Source: Pseudomonas cremoricolorata DSM 17059 = NBRC 16634
GTDB lineage: Bacteria; Pseudomonadota; Gammaproteobacteria; Pseudomonadales; Pseudomonadaceae
NCBI RefSeq assembly: GCF_000425745.1
Contig: NZ_AUEA01000016.1
Span: forward strand, 33,777-97,776
DNA length: 64,000 nucleotides
Direction of reading: 5' to 3'
The position numbers and the translations under genes were made by a program. Under the pieces are notes generated by a model that was not told where the DNA came from, ran no database searches, and worked only from the letters and a program-made list of their open reading frames with translations. This document shows positions 18,808 to 27,301 of the stretch, in pieces (the stretch's first letter is position 1; each line of letters opens with the position of its first letter).

Positions 18808-18833
18808 GCGGGTGAACTGCGCCGTTCACCCGC
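18808..18833. terminator. Perfect hairpin between convergent lactonase and sbcC
   Basis: The ten-base arm GCGGGTGAAC (18808-18817) pairs perfectly with GTTCACCCGC (18824-18833) around a six-base loop. The stop codon of sbcC lies inside the right arm. There is no T-run, so intrinsic termination is uncertain, but position and symmetry suit a bidirectional 3'-end structure. Confidence 0.5.
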
Positions 18834-21800
18834 TGACCTCCACCTCACTCAAGCCGTTGCCCTGCCGGTGCACTTTGATTTGCACCGGGATGCGCTCGTG
18901 CATGTCCTGCACGTGGGAAATCACCGCCACTTTGCGGCCCTGGGCTTGCAGGCCGTCGAGGGCGTCCATGGCCAGTTGCAGGGATTCGGGGTCGAGGCTG
19001 CCGAAGCCTTCGTCGATGAACAACGACTCGATGCGCAAGGTGCTCGAGGCCATCGAGGCCAGGCCCAAGGCCAGGGCCAGCGAGACGAGGAAGGTTTCGC
19101 CCCCGGACAGCGAATGCACCGAACGCAGTTCGTCGCCCATTTCCGTATCCATCACCAGCAGCCCGAGGGCGCTGCCGCCGCGCTTGAGGCGGTAGCGCCG
19201 GGCCAGCTGGCGCAGTTGTGCGTTGGCGTGGTGCAGCAACAGGTCGAGGTTGTAGCCCTGGGCGATCTTGCGGAACACATCGCCTGAGGCCGAGCCGATC
19301 AATGTGTTCAGGCGCGCCCAGCGCTGCCACTGCTGCTGGGCCTGCTCGATGTCAGCGGCAAGCGCCGCACTGGCCTGCTGGCGACGCTGGTCGTCGGCCT
19401 GCTGCGCGCGCAGCTCGGCGCAGTGTTGCTCGCGCTGGGCAAGACTTGCCTGGATGTCGTCCCGCGCCTGCTGCAAGGCCTCGGCGGGCAGGGGTTCGGC
19501 TGCTGACTGCTGATGGTTGTGCACCCACTCGTCACGTTCCTGGACCCGCACGGCGGCCTGTTGCAGCGCGCTGTCGGCAGCCTGCAGGCGCTGACGCAAG
19601 GCACCCAGCTGGGTTTCGTCGACCGCCAGCAGACGCTCAAGGGTGGCGTCGTCGAAGCTGGCATGCTCGGCGCGCCACTGATCGATGGCCTCCTGCAACT
19701 GTTGCTGCTCGACGGTCAGTTCCGCCTGACGGGCCTGGTTGGCCTTGAGTTCAGTGGCCAGTTGCAGGGCCTCGTTATGCGCCTGCTGCAAGGCCTGGGC
19801 GGTTTCGCCCTCGCCCTGGCGCGCCTGTTCCAGCTCGCGTTGCAGGTGCTGCTGCCAGGCCTGGGCGCTCGGGTGGCTGCCGAGCAGCTCGCCGAGCGAC
19901 TCGCCGGCTTGGCGGTGCTGGGCGTCGAGACGTTCTAGCTCGGCCTGGCGCTGTTGCTGCTGGGCGCTGTGGTGCTGTTGTTGATCGAGCAGGCGCTGCA
20001 GGTGTTGCTCGCGCTGCTGCTGCGCCTGGTGCAATTCGTGGCGCTGGTCGAGCTGCTGCAAACGTTCGGCGAGCAGCCGGTCAAGCTCAAGGAAGGCCGC
20101 GGCCGGCGCCTCGCGCAGGGCCTTGAGGTGCGCCTCGGGCAGCAGCTCGGCAAACTCGGCCAGTGCCTGTTCGAGGCGCTGCTGATCGGCCTCCAGCGCG
20201 CTGCGCTGCTGCTCCAGGCGTTGCTGGGCCTGCTGCTGTGCCTGCTGGGCGCTGTGCACTTGGGCGGTGTGCTGGGCAACGTCGCGTTGCAGGCGGGTGA
20301 GGGTGGCCTGGCGTTGCTCGTCGCGGCTGATCTCTTGCTCGAGGCGTCGTGCCTGCGCTTGAAGCCAGTCTGCGCGGGCTGTTTCGGCCTGGGCGTCGAG
20401 GCCGGCCCACAGGGCATGGCCGCGCAGCTGCTGGTCGAGCGGCTGGCACTGCTCGCTCAGTTGCTGATGCTGTTGCTGCGCGTCCTTGTACTGGGCGTTG
20501 GCCACGCCCAGCTCGGTGCGCAGGGTGGTGAGCCGCTCGCCGAGCTCACGCACCTGGGCCTTGGCGGTGTCTTCTTCGTGCTGATCGTGCTCACCGAGGC
20601 TTGCGAGCAGCGCCTGAGCATCGTGGAAGGGGTGTTCGAGGCTGCCGCAGACGCTGCACGGCTCGCCCTCACGCAACTGCTCGCGCAGCGCTTCGACGCT
20701 CTTGTCGCGGGCCAGGCGCTGACGTTCGAGCACTTGCTGGATCACCGTCAGAGCCTGTTCGGCGGCGCTGAATTCGGCTTTGGCGGCGGTGCCGGCGGCG
20801 ATCAGTTGCTGACGCTGTTGCAGGACCTGCTGCTGACGCTCGGCGAGTGCCTGCAAACCCTGTTGCAGCTCCTGTTCGCGGCTGTACAGGCGGCTGAACT
20901 CATCGACGCTGCGCTGCTGCCTGCGGTTGTCCTGAAGCATGGAGCTGAGCAGCTCGAGCTGCTCGGCCACCGCCTGCGGCTCGACCTTGGCCTCGCGGTA
21001 GAGCAGTTCCAGGTCTTGCTGCTGGGCCTGGGCGTGGGCGCTGGCCTGGCTCAGTTGCGCCTGCAAGGCCGGCAGTTCTTCAGCGCCCTGCTGCAACCGG
21101 TTGCCGATTTGCAGCAGTTGCTGGAGCTGGCCGCGATAGGCCTGCCAGGCCTCGCCAAGGCTCGCCAACTCTGCGCTGCCGGCCAGCGCCTGGTCGACCT
21201 GCTGCAGCGCGTGCTGGTCACGCTGCTGCGCCTCGTGCAGTTGCTGGTGCTGTTGCTGCAAGGCCGCGCCGGCGTGCTCGGCCTCGGTTGCTGCGGTACG
21301 CGCGGTACCCCGCTCGCCGTGCAGGCGGGCGAGAGCTTCCTCGGCGGAGAACGCCTGGCGCAGGCGCGGTGCGGCCTCATCCAGGGCCTGCTGGCGTTGG
21401 CCCATGTGCTCGCGAGCGGCGTGCAGGGCCTGCTCGAGCTCGGCACTGCGCGTCTGCACGCTGGCCTGCCGTTGTCGTTGCGCAAGCAGCGCCTCGCCCA
21501 GCGGCTGCAACTGCGTGAGCAACTGGCGCTGGCGCTGGAACTGATGGCGCTGCGGCGCCAGGCGCTCCAGACGCTGCACGTCGTCGCGTTGCGCGCTCAG
21601 CGACTCGGCATGCTGCTGCGCCTCGCTGAGCGCCTGGCGGGCGCTGTGTTGCTGCTGCAGCAGGCGCTGCAATTCGGCTGCCCAGGCGCGTTGCTGTTCC
21701 AACTCGCGCTGGCGCTGTTGCTCGGCCTTGAGCTGTTGCTGGGCCTGGTCGAGGGTTGCATCGAGCTCCAGGCGCGCCTCGCTGGCCATGGGCAGCAGGT

Positions 21801-22470
21801 GGCTGGCGCGTTCCTGCAAGGCGCGGTAGGTGTCGCCGGCATCGCGCGCCCTGGCAAACGCGCCTTGGCCAAGACGGGTGTAGATCGAGGTGTTGGTGAG
21901 CTTTTCCAGCAGTTCGCTGCGGTCGCGGTCGTTGGCCTTGAGGAAGGCGCTGAACTCGCTTTGCGCCAGCATCACGGCACGGGTGAACTGCTCGAAGTTC
22001 AGGCCCAGGCGGGATTCGATCAGCTCTTTGTATTCCTGCTTGCCACTGCCCAGCAGTTGCTCGGCGTCGAGGTCGTACAGGCTCTGGCGGCTGGCCTGCA
22101 ACTTGCCGCCGGCCTTGTCGCGGGCGCGGTTGGCTTCCCAGCGGGCGCGGTAGCGGTGGCCGTCGATGCCGATGAAATCCACTTCGGCAAAGCCACTGCC
22201 ACTGCCGCGGCGCAGCAGGTTGCGCGGATCGGCGGTGGGAATGTCGCCGTCGGCATCCGGCACCTTGGCTTCGCGGGCGATGGCGTTGAGCCGCGGCACG
22301 CTGCCGAACAGCGCCAGGCACAGGGCATCGAGCAGGGTGCTCTTGCCGGCGCCGGTGGGGCCGGTGATGGCGAACAATCCGGCGCTGAGCAGCGGCTCGG
22401 CGGTAAAGTCGATGTCCACCGGGCCTGCCAGCGAGGCCAGGTTCTTCAGGCGAATGGCAAGAATCTTCAT
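18826..22470 (-). CDS. sbcC: Exonuclease subunit SbcC (SMC-like ATPase)
   Basis: A 1214-residue Rad50-type ATPase that works with SbcD to cut DNA hairpins and double-strand ends. Walker A GPTGAGKST lies near residue 38. Two long Gln/Ala/Leu/Arg-rich coiled-coil arms flank a zinc hook whose cysteines are Cys605 and Cys608 (CSVC). The C-terminal lobe has the LSGGE signature and the LFIDEGFGSLD Walker B. It overlaps sbcD by four bases. The coiled-coil composition creates a very long false open frame on the opposite strand. Confidence 0.97.
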   Translation of the reverse strand: MKILAIRLKNLASLAGPVDIDFTAEPLLSAGLFAITGPTGAGKSTLLDALCLALFGSVPRLNAIAREAKVPDADGDIPTADPRNLLRRGSGSGFAEVDFIGIDGHRYRARWEANRARDKAGGKLQASRQSLYDLDAEQLLGSGKQEYKELIESRLGLNFEQFTRAVMLAQSEFSAFLKANDRDRSELLEKLTNTSIYTRLGQGAFARARDAGDTYRALQERASHLLPMASEARLELDATLDQAQQQLKAEQQRQRELEQQRAWAAELQRLLQQQHSARQALSEAQQHAESLSAQRDDVQRLERLAPQRHQFQRQRQLLTQLQPLGEALLAQRQRQASVQTRSAELEQALHAAREHMGQRQQALDEAAPRLRQAFSAEEALARLHGERGTARTAATEAEHAGAALQQQHQQLHEAQQRDQHALQQVDQALAGSAELASLGEAWQAYRGQLQQLLQIGNRLQQGAEELPALQAQLSQASAHAQAQQQDLELLYREAKVEPQAVAEQLELLSSMLQDNRRQQRSVDEFSRLYSREQELQQGLQALAERQQQVLQQRQQLIAAGTAAKAEFSAAEQALTVIQQVLERQRLARDKSVEALREQLREGEPCSVCGSLEHPFHDAQALLASLGEHDQHEEDTAKAQVRELGERLTTLRTELGVANAQYKDAQQQHQQLSEQCQPLDQQLRGHALWAGLDAQAETARADWLQAQARRLEQEISRDEQRQATLTRLQRDVAQHTAQVHSAQQAQQQAQQRLEQQRSALEADQQRLEQALAEFAELLPEAHLKALREAPAAAFLELDRLLAERLQQLDQRHELHQAQQQREQHLQRLLDQQQHHSAQQQQRQAELERLDAQHRQAGESLGELLGSHPSAQAWQQHLQRELEQARQGEGETAQALQQAHNEALQLATELKANQARQAELTVEQQQLQEAIDQWRAEHASFDDATLERLLAVDETQLGALRQRLQAADSALQQAAVRVQERDEWVHNHQQSAAEPLPAEALQQARDDIQASLAQREQHCAELRAQQADDQRRQQASAALAADIEQAQQQWQRWARLNTLIGSASGDVFRKIAQGYNLDLLLHHANAQLRQLARRYRLKRGGSALGLLVMDTEMGDELRSVHSLSGGETFLVSLALALGLASMASSTLRIESLFIDEGFGSLDPESLQLAMDALDGLQAQGRKVAVISHVQDMHERIPVQIKVHRQGNGLSEVEVSG

Positions 22471-23705
22471 GGCTGGGCCTCGTGCTGATGGGCGTCCTGC
22501 AACAGTTCGGCGAAGTCGGCCAGGGTCTGTTCGTCGGCCTCACTGCCGTAGGCCTGCTGCCAGGCGCGGCTGAACAGGTCCTGCGGAGTGATCTGGCTGA
22601 GTTCGACGAAGCCCTGGGCCTGGTCGTCGGCCGCGCCGGCGCCGCTGTACTCGGCGCTGATGCGCACCAGGCGCACGGCTTTTTCGCTGAGCGCGCTGTC
22701 GACTTGCTGGCGCAGATCAGGCTGCGGCTCGTCGAGGCGCACGCGCACTTCCAGCCACGGCTGGTGGTTGGGGTCTTGCAGCAAATCCGGCGCAGGCAGC
22801 TCGGCCAGTTGCGCCAATACCTCGGCCAGTGGCGCCGGGCCGATGCGCAGCAGCGCCACCGCCCGCGGCACCAGGCGCGCCTCGACACTCACCAGCTGCG
22901 CGCCTTGCAGCTCGACTTCCAGCACCTGGTGCGGGTAGTTGATTTCCGCGAACGACAGCGGCAACGGCGAGCCGCTGTAGCGGATGCGCTCTTCGCGGTT
23001 GACCTTCTGCGGCTTGTGCAGATGGCCCAGGGCGACATAGGCGATGCTGGGGTCGAACAGCCGCGCCGGCAGCGCTTCGGCATTGCCGATGATCAGGCTG
23101 CGTTCGGAATCTTCCGAGACCGAGCCGCCGGCCATGTGCGCGTGGCTGATGGCCACCAGCGCCTGGTCCTTGCCACGCTTGCGCAGCGCCGCTGCGGTCA
23201 GTTGCTCGTGCACCGTGGCGATGCCCTTGAGGTAGTCGTCACCCAGGTGCGGCCCGGTCACTTCCGCCGGGCGCAGGAACGGCAGCGCCAGGCACCAGGC
23301 GCACACCTTGCCGCGTGCGTTGGTCAGTGGAATCAGTAGCCGCTCGGCATCGAGCTGGCCTTCGTCGAGCCAGTGCACCCGGCCCAGGGCATGGGTGCGC
23401 AGACGCCGCATCAGCGCCGCGGGCAGCTCGACCCGCGAGCCGGAATCGTGGTTGCCGGCGATCATCACGATGTCGAGCTTGGGCTGTTGCTCGTGGGCAC
23501 GGACGATGAAGTCGTACAACCGCTCCTGGGCCTTGACCGGCGGGTTGACGGTGTCGAACAGGTCGCCGGCGATCAGCAAGGCATCGGGCTGACGCAGTTG
23601 CAGTTGGCCGAGCAGCCATTCAAGGAAACAGGCATGTTCGAAGTCGCGATCCTGGCCGTGCAGGCTCTGACCAAGGTGCCAGTCGGAGGTGTGAAACAGA
23701 CGCAT
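22467..23705 (-). CDS. sbcD: Exonuclease subunit SbcD (Mre11-like nuclease)
   Basis: A 412-residue metallophosphoesterase-fold nuclease. Family motifs are in order: TSDWHLGQ (6-13), IAGDLFDTVNPP, AGNHDSG and SHAHMAGG, with GHLHKPQ further on. These provide the two-metal active site. It forms the SbcCD complex with the downstream, overlapping sbcC product. The ATG at 23705 is directly supported by the MRLFHTSDWHLG start typical of the family. Confidence 0.97.
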   Translation of the reverse strand: MRLFHTSDWHLGQSLHGQDRDFEHACFLEWLLGQLQLRQPDALLIAGDLFDTVNPPVKAQERLYDFIVRAHEQQPKLDIVMIAGNHDSGSRVELPAALMRRLRTHALGRVHWLDEGQLDAERLLIPLTNARGKVCAWCLALPFLRPAEVTGPHLGDDYLKGIATVHEQLTAAALRKRGKDQALVAISHAHMAGGSVSEDSERSLIIGNAEALPARLFDPSIAYVALGHLHKPQKVNREERIRYSGSPLPLSFAEINYPHQVLEVELQGAQLVSVEARLVPRAVALLRIGPAPLAEVLAQLAELPAPDLLQDPNHQPWLEVRVRLDEPQPDLRQQVDSALSEKAVRLVRISAEYSGAGAADDQAQGFVELSQITPQDLFSRAWQQAYGSEADEQTLADFAELLQDAHQHEAQP

Positions 23706-24055
23706 GAATGACCTGTGTGATGAAGTCGGGCCAGCAGCGGGCCAGATGGGGAGGAGGGCGGTGCGCGTGGCGGCTATGGTAACTCATTGGCAGCGTTCGC
23801 CGGGCATGTGCGAAGGTGCCATGTGGGCGTTGGCTATCCCGAATCGGCAGCCTTTGCAGCGCCTGACGGCGGGCCGTGAACCCGCCTGGGGCACGGCTTT
23901 CCTGGCTGCCAATTTGGGCTAACGCCTGCGCCTGCAGGGGCCTAGGATCGAAAACGTCAGCACCCACTACAACAAAGTTCTCGGCCCATGCGCCGATATG
24001 ACGATCGGCGTTGACTCAACCTACAGCGACTGCCTCATACAATAAGGTCAAGATC
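23706..24055. other. Intergenic region, divergent promoters expected
   Basis: A 350-base gap between the divergent sbcD and APC permease genes. I see no convincing gene, RNA or repeat. Short frames here lack ribosome-binding sites. A TTGACT at 24011 followed by a loosely spaced TACAAT-like element lies just before the permease gene, but the 21-base spacing is poor, so no promoter is called. Confidence 0.5.
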
Positions 24056-25507
24056 ATGAGCGTATCCGAGAGTTCGCCGGCAGCTTCCACAGAGCTGCGG
24101 CGCGGCGCCCTGAGCGTCGGTTTCATCATCTTCTTCGTCATCTCGGCCGCCAGCCCCCTGAGTGTGCTGGCCGGTGGTTTCCCGATCGGCATCATGCTCG
24201 GCAATGGTGCCGGCACACCGGCGTTGCTGCTGCTGGCCCTGGCCGTGCTGCTGACCTTCGCCGTCGGCTACACCACCATGGCCCGCCACGTGACCAACGC
24301 CGGCGGCTTCTATGCCTTCTCGTCACGCGGCCTGGGCGGCATGGCGGGCGGCGCTTCCGGGGTGCTGGCGATGCTGGCCTACAACATCCTGCAGGTGGGC
24401 TTGTACGGCATGTTCGGTGGCGTGGTGTCAGGCACCATGTCCAGCGTGTTCGCCATCGACCTGCCGTGGTGGGCCTATTCGCTGATGGCCATGGCCAGCA
24501 TCGCGGTGCTGGGCTACCGCAACATCGACCTCTCGGCGCGGGTGCTGTCGTTCATCGTGGTGGCCGAATACCTGGCGATTCTGGTGCTGGACATCGCCAT
24601 TCTGCGCAGCGGTGGTGACAGCGGGGTCAATTTCGACTCGTTCAAATCTGAATACGTATTCAGCGGCACGCCGTCGATCGGCCTGCTGTTCTGCTTCGCC
24701 GCCTTCATCGGCTTCGAGGCCACCACCATCTATGGCGAGGAAGCGAAGAACCCGTCGCGGGCCATTCCCATCGCCACCTACGTATCGGTGCTGCTGATCG
24801 GCTGCTTCTATGCGCTGTCGATCTGGTCGATGGTGGTGGGCGTTGGCGCCGACAAGATCGTCTCGGTGCTGCAGGGGCTGGCGGATCCGACCACCTTCAT
24901 CTACGGGCTGTCAGATCACTTCGTCGGCCCGCAACTGACCCAGGTCATCCGCGTGCTGTTCATCGTCAGCATCTACGCCGGCCTGCTGGCCTTCCACAAC
25001 TCGGCGGCGCGCTACTTCTACGCCATCGGCCGCGACGGCCTGCTGCCGCGGGCGCTGGGCTCGACCCATCGCATCCACCAGAGCCCGCACCGCGGCTCGG
25101 CCTTGCAAAGCCTGATCGCGGCGGTGGTGGTGCTGATCTTCGCGGCCATGGAAGCCGACCCGATCCTGCAACTGTTCGCCTGGTTCTCGAGCCTGGCCAC
25201 GCTGTGCCTGATCCTGCTGATGGCGATCACCTCGGCCGCCGTGCTGATGTACCTCAAGCGCAATCCGCAGCTCAAGCTGGGCGTGCTGCGCCGCGTCGTG
25301 TTCCCGGTGTTCTCGTGCCTGGCGCTGAGTTTCGTGCTGATCATCGCGGTGGTGCACTTCGAGGTGCTGACCGGCTCCAGCAAGGCGCTGTCCTACGCGC
25401 TGTGCTCGCTGATTCCGGCGGCGTTGATCGTCGGCCTGGTGCTGGCCGCACGCTTGCGCCGCAGGTCCCCGACCTGCTTCGAGGCACTGGGCAGTCACAA
25501 GCTCTGA
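24056..25507 (+). CDS. APC family amino acid/amine permease
   Basis: A 483-residue inner-membrane protein with about twelve hydrophobic segments. The first helix carries the unwound-helix motif region ISAASPLSVLAGG expected in the amino acid-polyamine-organocation superfamily, and the IGFEATTIYGEEAKNPSRAIP stretch follows mid-protein. The start ATG follows an aaggtc ribosome-binding site. It stands alone, convergent with a LysE exporter 22 bases downstream. Substrate is not predictable. Confidence 0.88.
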   Translation: MSVSESSPAASTELRRGALSVGFIIFFVISAASPLSVLAGGFPIGIMLGNGAGTPALLLLALAVLLTFAVGYTTMARHVTNAGGFYAFSSRGLGGMAGGASGVLAMLAYNILQVGLYGMFGGVVSGTMSSVFAIDLPWWAYSLMAMASIAVLGYRNIDLSARVLSFIVVAEYLAILVLDIAILRSGGDSGVNFDSFKSEYVFSGTPSIGLLFCFAAFIGFEATTIYGEEAKNPSRAIPIATYVSVLLIGCFYALSIWSMVVGVGADKIVSVLQGLADPTTFIYGLSDHFVGPQLTQVIRVLFIVSIYAGLLAFHNSAARYFYAIGRDGLLPRALGSTHRIHQSPHRGSALQSLIAAVVVLIFAAMEADPILQLFAWFSSLATLCLILLMAITSAAVLMYLKRNPQLKLGVLRRVVFPVFSCLALSFVLIIAVVHFEVLTGSSKALSYALCSLIPAALIVGLVLAARLRRRSPTCFEALGSHKL

Positions 25508-25529
25508 CCTACAGGGGAGGGCGGCGCGC

Positions 25530-26165
25530 CTAGCGGCGCCCTTCAAGCGCCATACGCACGGCAAGGCCGATGAGCACCGTACCCATCAACCAGCGCTGGA
25601 CGATCTGCCACAACGGCCGGCTGACGAAGAACGCCGCGATGCTGCCGGCCATGACGGCGATCAGCGCGTTGACGCTGACACTGATGACGATCTGCGTGAA
25701 GCCCAGCACCAGCGACTGCGCCAGCACGCTGGCATGCTCGCCGGGGCTGATGAACTGCGGCAACAGCGACATGTACATGACCGCGATCTTCGGGTTCAGC
25801 AGGTTGGTGACCAATCCCATCATGAACAGTTTGCGCGGGCTGTCCTTGGGCAGGTCCTGCACTTCGAAGGCCGAGCGCGCACCAGGCTTGAGCGCCTGCC
25901 AGGCCAGGTACAACAGGTACAGCGCACCGCCCAGACGCAGCGCGTCATAGGCGTGCGGCACCGCCAGCAGCAAGGCGGTGATGCCCAGCGCCGCGCAGGC
26001 CATGTACACGACGAACCCCAGCGCAACGCCGCCGAGGGAAATCAGGCCGGCTGCGCGGCCCTGGCAGATCGAGCGAGAGATCAGATAAATCATGTTCGGA
26101 CCGGGCGTCAGCACCATGCCGAGCGATATCAGCGCGTAGGCCAGCCAGTTGGACAGTTCGGGCAT
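25530..26165 (-). CDS. LysE/RhtB family amino acid exporter
   Basis: A 211-residue inner-membrane exporter with six hydrophobic segments and the family's early GMVLTPGPNMIYLISRSI motif. A second family pattern, NLLNPKIAVMYMSLLPQF, follows. The chosen ATG has a ctgaggag ribosome-binding site; the frame continues upstream without one. Homologues export homoserine, threonine, lysine or other amino acids. It lies next to the IclR gene, and whether it belongs to the catabolic cluster is unclear. Confidence 0.88.
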   Translation of the reverse strand: MPELSNWLAYALISLGMVLTPGPNMIYLISRSICQGRAAGLISLGGVALGFVVYMACAALGITALLLAVPHAYDALRLGGALYLLYLAWQALKPGARSAFEVQDLPKDSPRKLFMMGLVTNLLNPKIAVMYMSLLPQFISPGEHASVLAQSLVLGFTQIVISVSVNALIAVMAGSIAAFFVSRPLWQIVQRWLMGTVLIGLAVRMALEGRR

Positions 26166-26316
26166 GCAACGACTCCTCAGCACCGGGGCAGTCGCGGCCA
26201 GCGCGCGTGCCCCAGGCGCGATCGACACAAGGGGATGGTGGCGCCGAGTGTGGCGCCTGCAGCAGGCCCGCGTTAGTCACAGATCGCCTGGAAAAACGCC
26301 ATACAGCGCGGCGCGG

Positions 26317-27090
26317 TCAGGCGCTGCGGGTGGGCGCCGAGCGCTGTGCCTGGATGTTCTCGGCAATGCGCTGGGCCGTGTCGATCAGGCGGTCGCGTAC
26401 CGCGTCCTGGCGCAGCAGACGGAAGTCGTGGCTGCTGCCCACCGCCGAGATACTGCCCAGCACATCCTTGTGCTCGACGCTGACGATCGGCGCGGCGATG
26501 CCGGTGAGGCCGGTGTTGAGTTCCTCGTGGGTGATGCAGTAGCCGTCGCGGCGAATCTTCTTCGCGGCGCGGGCGAATTCCGACCACGGGCGCTGGCTGT
26601 AGGGGTGAGCGGGGTCGTTGGCGATGTGCTGCTCGAACAGCTGTTGCAGGCGTTTGCCCTTCTGCGCGGCGACCAGCACTTTCGATTGCGCGCCGCGAAA
26701 CAGCGGCAGCGGATGGCCGCGGCCAAAGGCGAAGGTCGCCGTGTCGTAGGCCTCGGTGATGTAGGTGTTGATGATGTGGCCGTCGTAGAAAACGCTGGCG
26801 AACACCGCAAGGCCGGTGTCGCGGGCCAGCTGGTTCATCAGCGCGCGGCCGGCACTGAGGATCGGATCGTACTGACGCATCATCCAGTCCAGTTCGATGA
26901 TTCGCGGCCCCAGGCCGTAGCTGCCGGCACCGACTCGGGTGAGCAGGCCGGCTTCGCACAACTCCTTGACGTAGCGGTACACCGTGGCCCGCGACAGGCC
27001 CATGCGCTCGACGATGGTGTCCGGGTCGATTTGCAGTTGCTGCGCACCGAACAGGTCCAGCACGCCCAGCGTCTTGCTCAAGCTGCCCAT
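26317..27090 (-). CDS. IclR family transcriptional regulator
   Basis: A 257-residue regulator with an N-terminal winged helix (about residues 1-65, SLSKTLGVLDLFG then GLSRATVYRYVKELCEAGLL) and a C-terminal GAF-like IclR effector domain ending in SISAVGSSHDFRLL. The ATG has a gaggag ribosome-binding site. It is divergent from the TPP-enzyme gene across an AT-rich 211-base gap, the classic arrangement for control of a neighbouring catabolic operon by a pathway intermediate. Confidence 0.9.
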   Translation of the reverse strand: MGSLSKTLGVLDLFGAQQLQIDPDTIVERMGLSRATVYRYVKELCEAGLLTRVGAGSYGLGPRIIELDWMMRQYDPILSAGRALMNQLARDTGLAVFASVFYDGHIINTYITEAYDTATFAFGRGHPLPLFRGAQSKVLVAAQKGKRLQQLFEQHIANDPAHPYSQRPWSEFARAAKKIRRDGYCITHEELNTGLTGIAAPIVSVEHKDVLGSISAVGSSHDFRLLRQDAVRDRLIDTAQRIAENIQAQRSAPTRSA

Positions 27091-27173
27091 GGCAGGCTCC
27101 TCATTAGGTGCGGTCGGGTGAAAAGGCGAGTCATTTGGCACTGCGATTGGCTGAGACTATATCGCTAATAATC

Positions 27174-27199
27174 GAGATTAAAAAGCGCCTTAAAATCTC
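27174..27199. promoter_or_regulatory. AT-rich dyad, candidate IclR operator
   Basis: In the gap between the IclR gene and the TPP-enzyme gene, GAGATT (27174-27179) is mirrored by AATCTC (27194-27199), with partial symmetry inside. A second smaller dyad, CTCA-5-TGAG, lies near 27206-27218. The whole stretch 27160-27270 is far more AT-rich than its surroundings, as expected for a promoter/operator region. No -35/-10 pair is confidently placed. Confidence 0.4.
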
Positions 27200-27301
27200 A
27201 TTTGTCTCATATTTTGAGTAAAAAACTAAAAATAGCTTGTCTGGATTTTCGAATGATGGAATAAATCCTGAAAAACAACGCCAGCCTGCGAGGCCCGACC
27301 C

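Noticed and set aside
19954..22488. An 844-codon plus-strand open frame rich in Leu, Ala and Gly.
   Set aside because: It is the antisense shadow of the sbcC coiled-coil region; periodic Gln/Leu/Glu codons read as Leu-rich sequence on the other strand.
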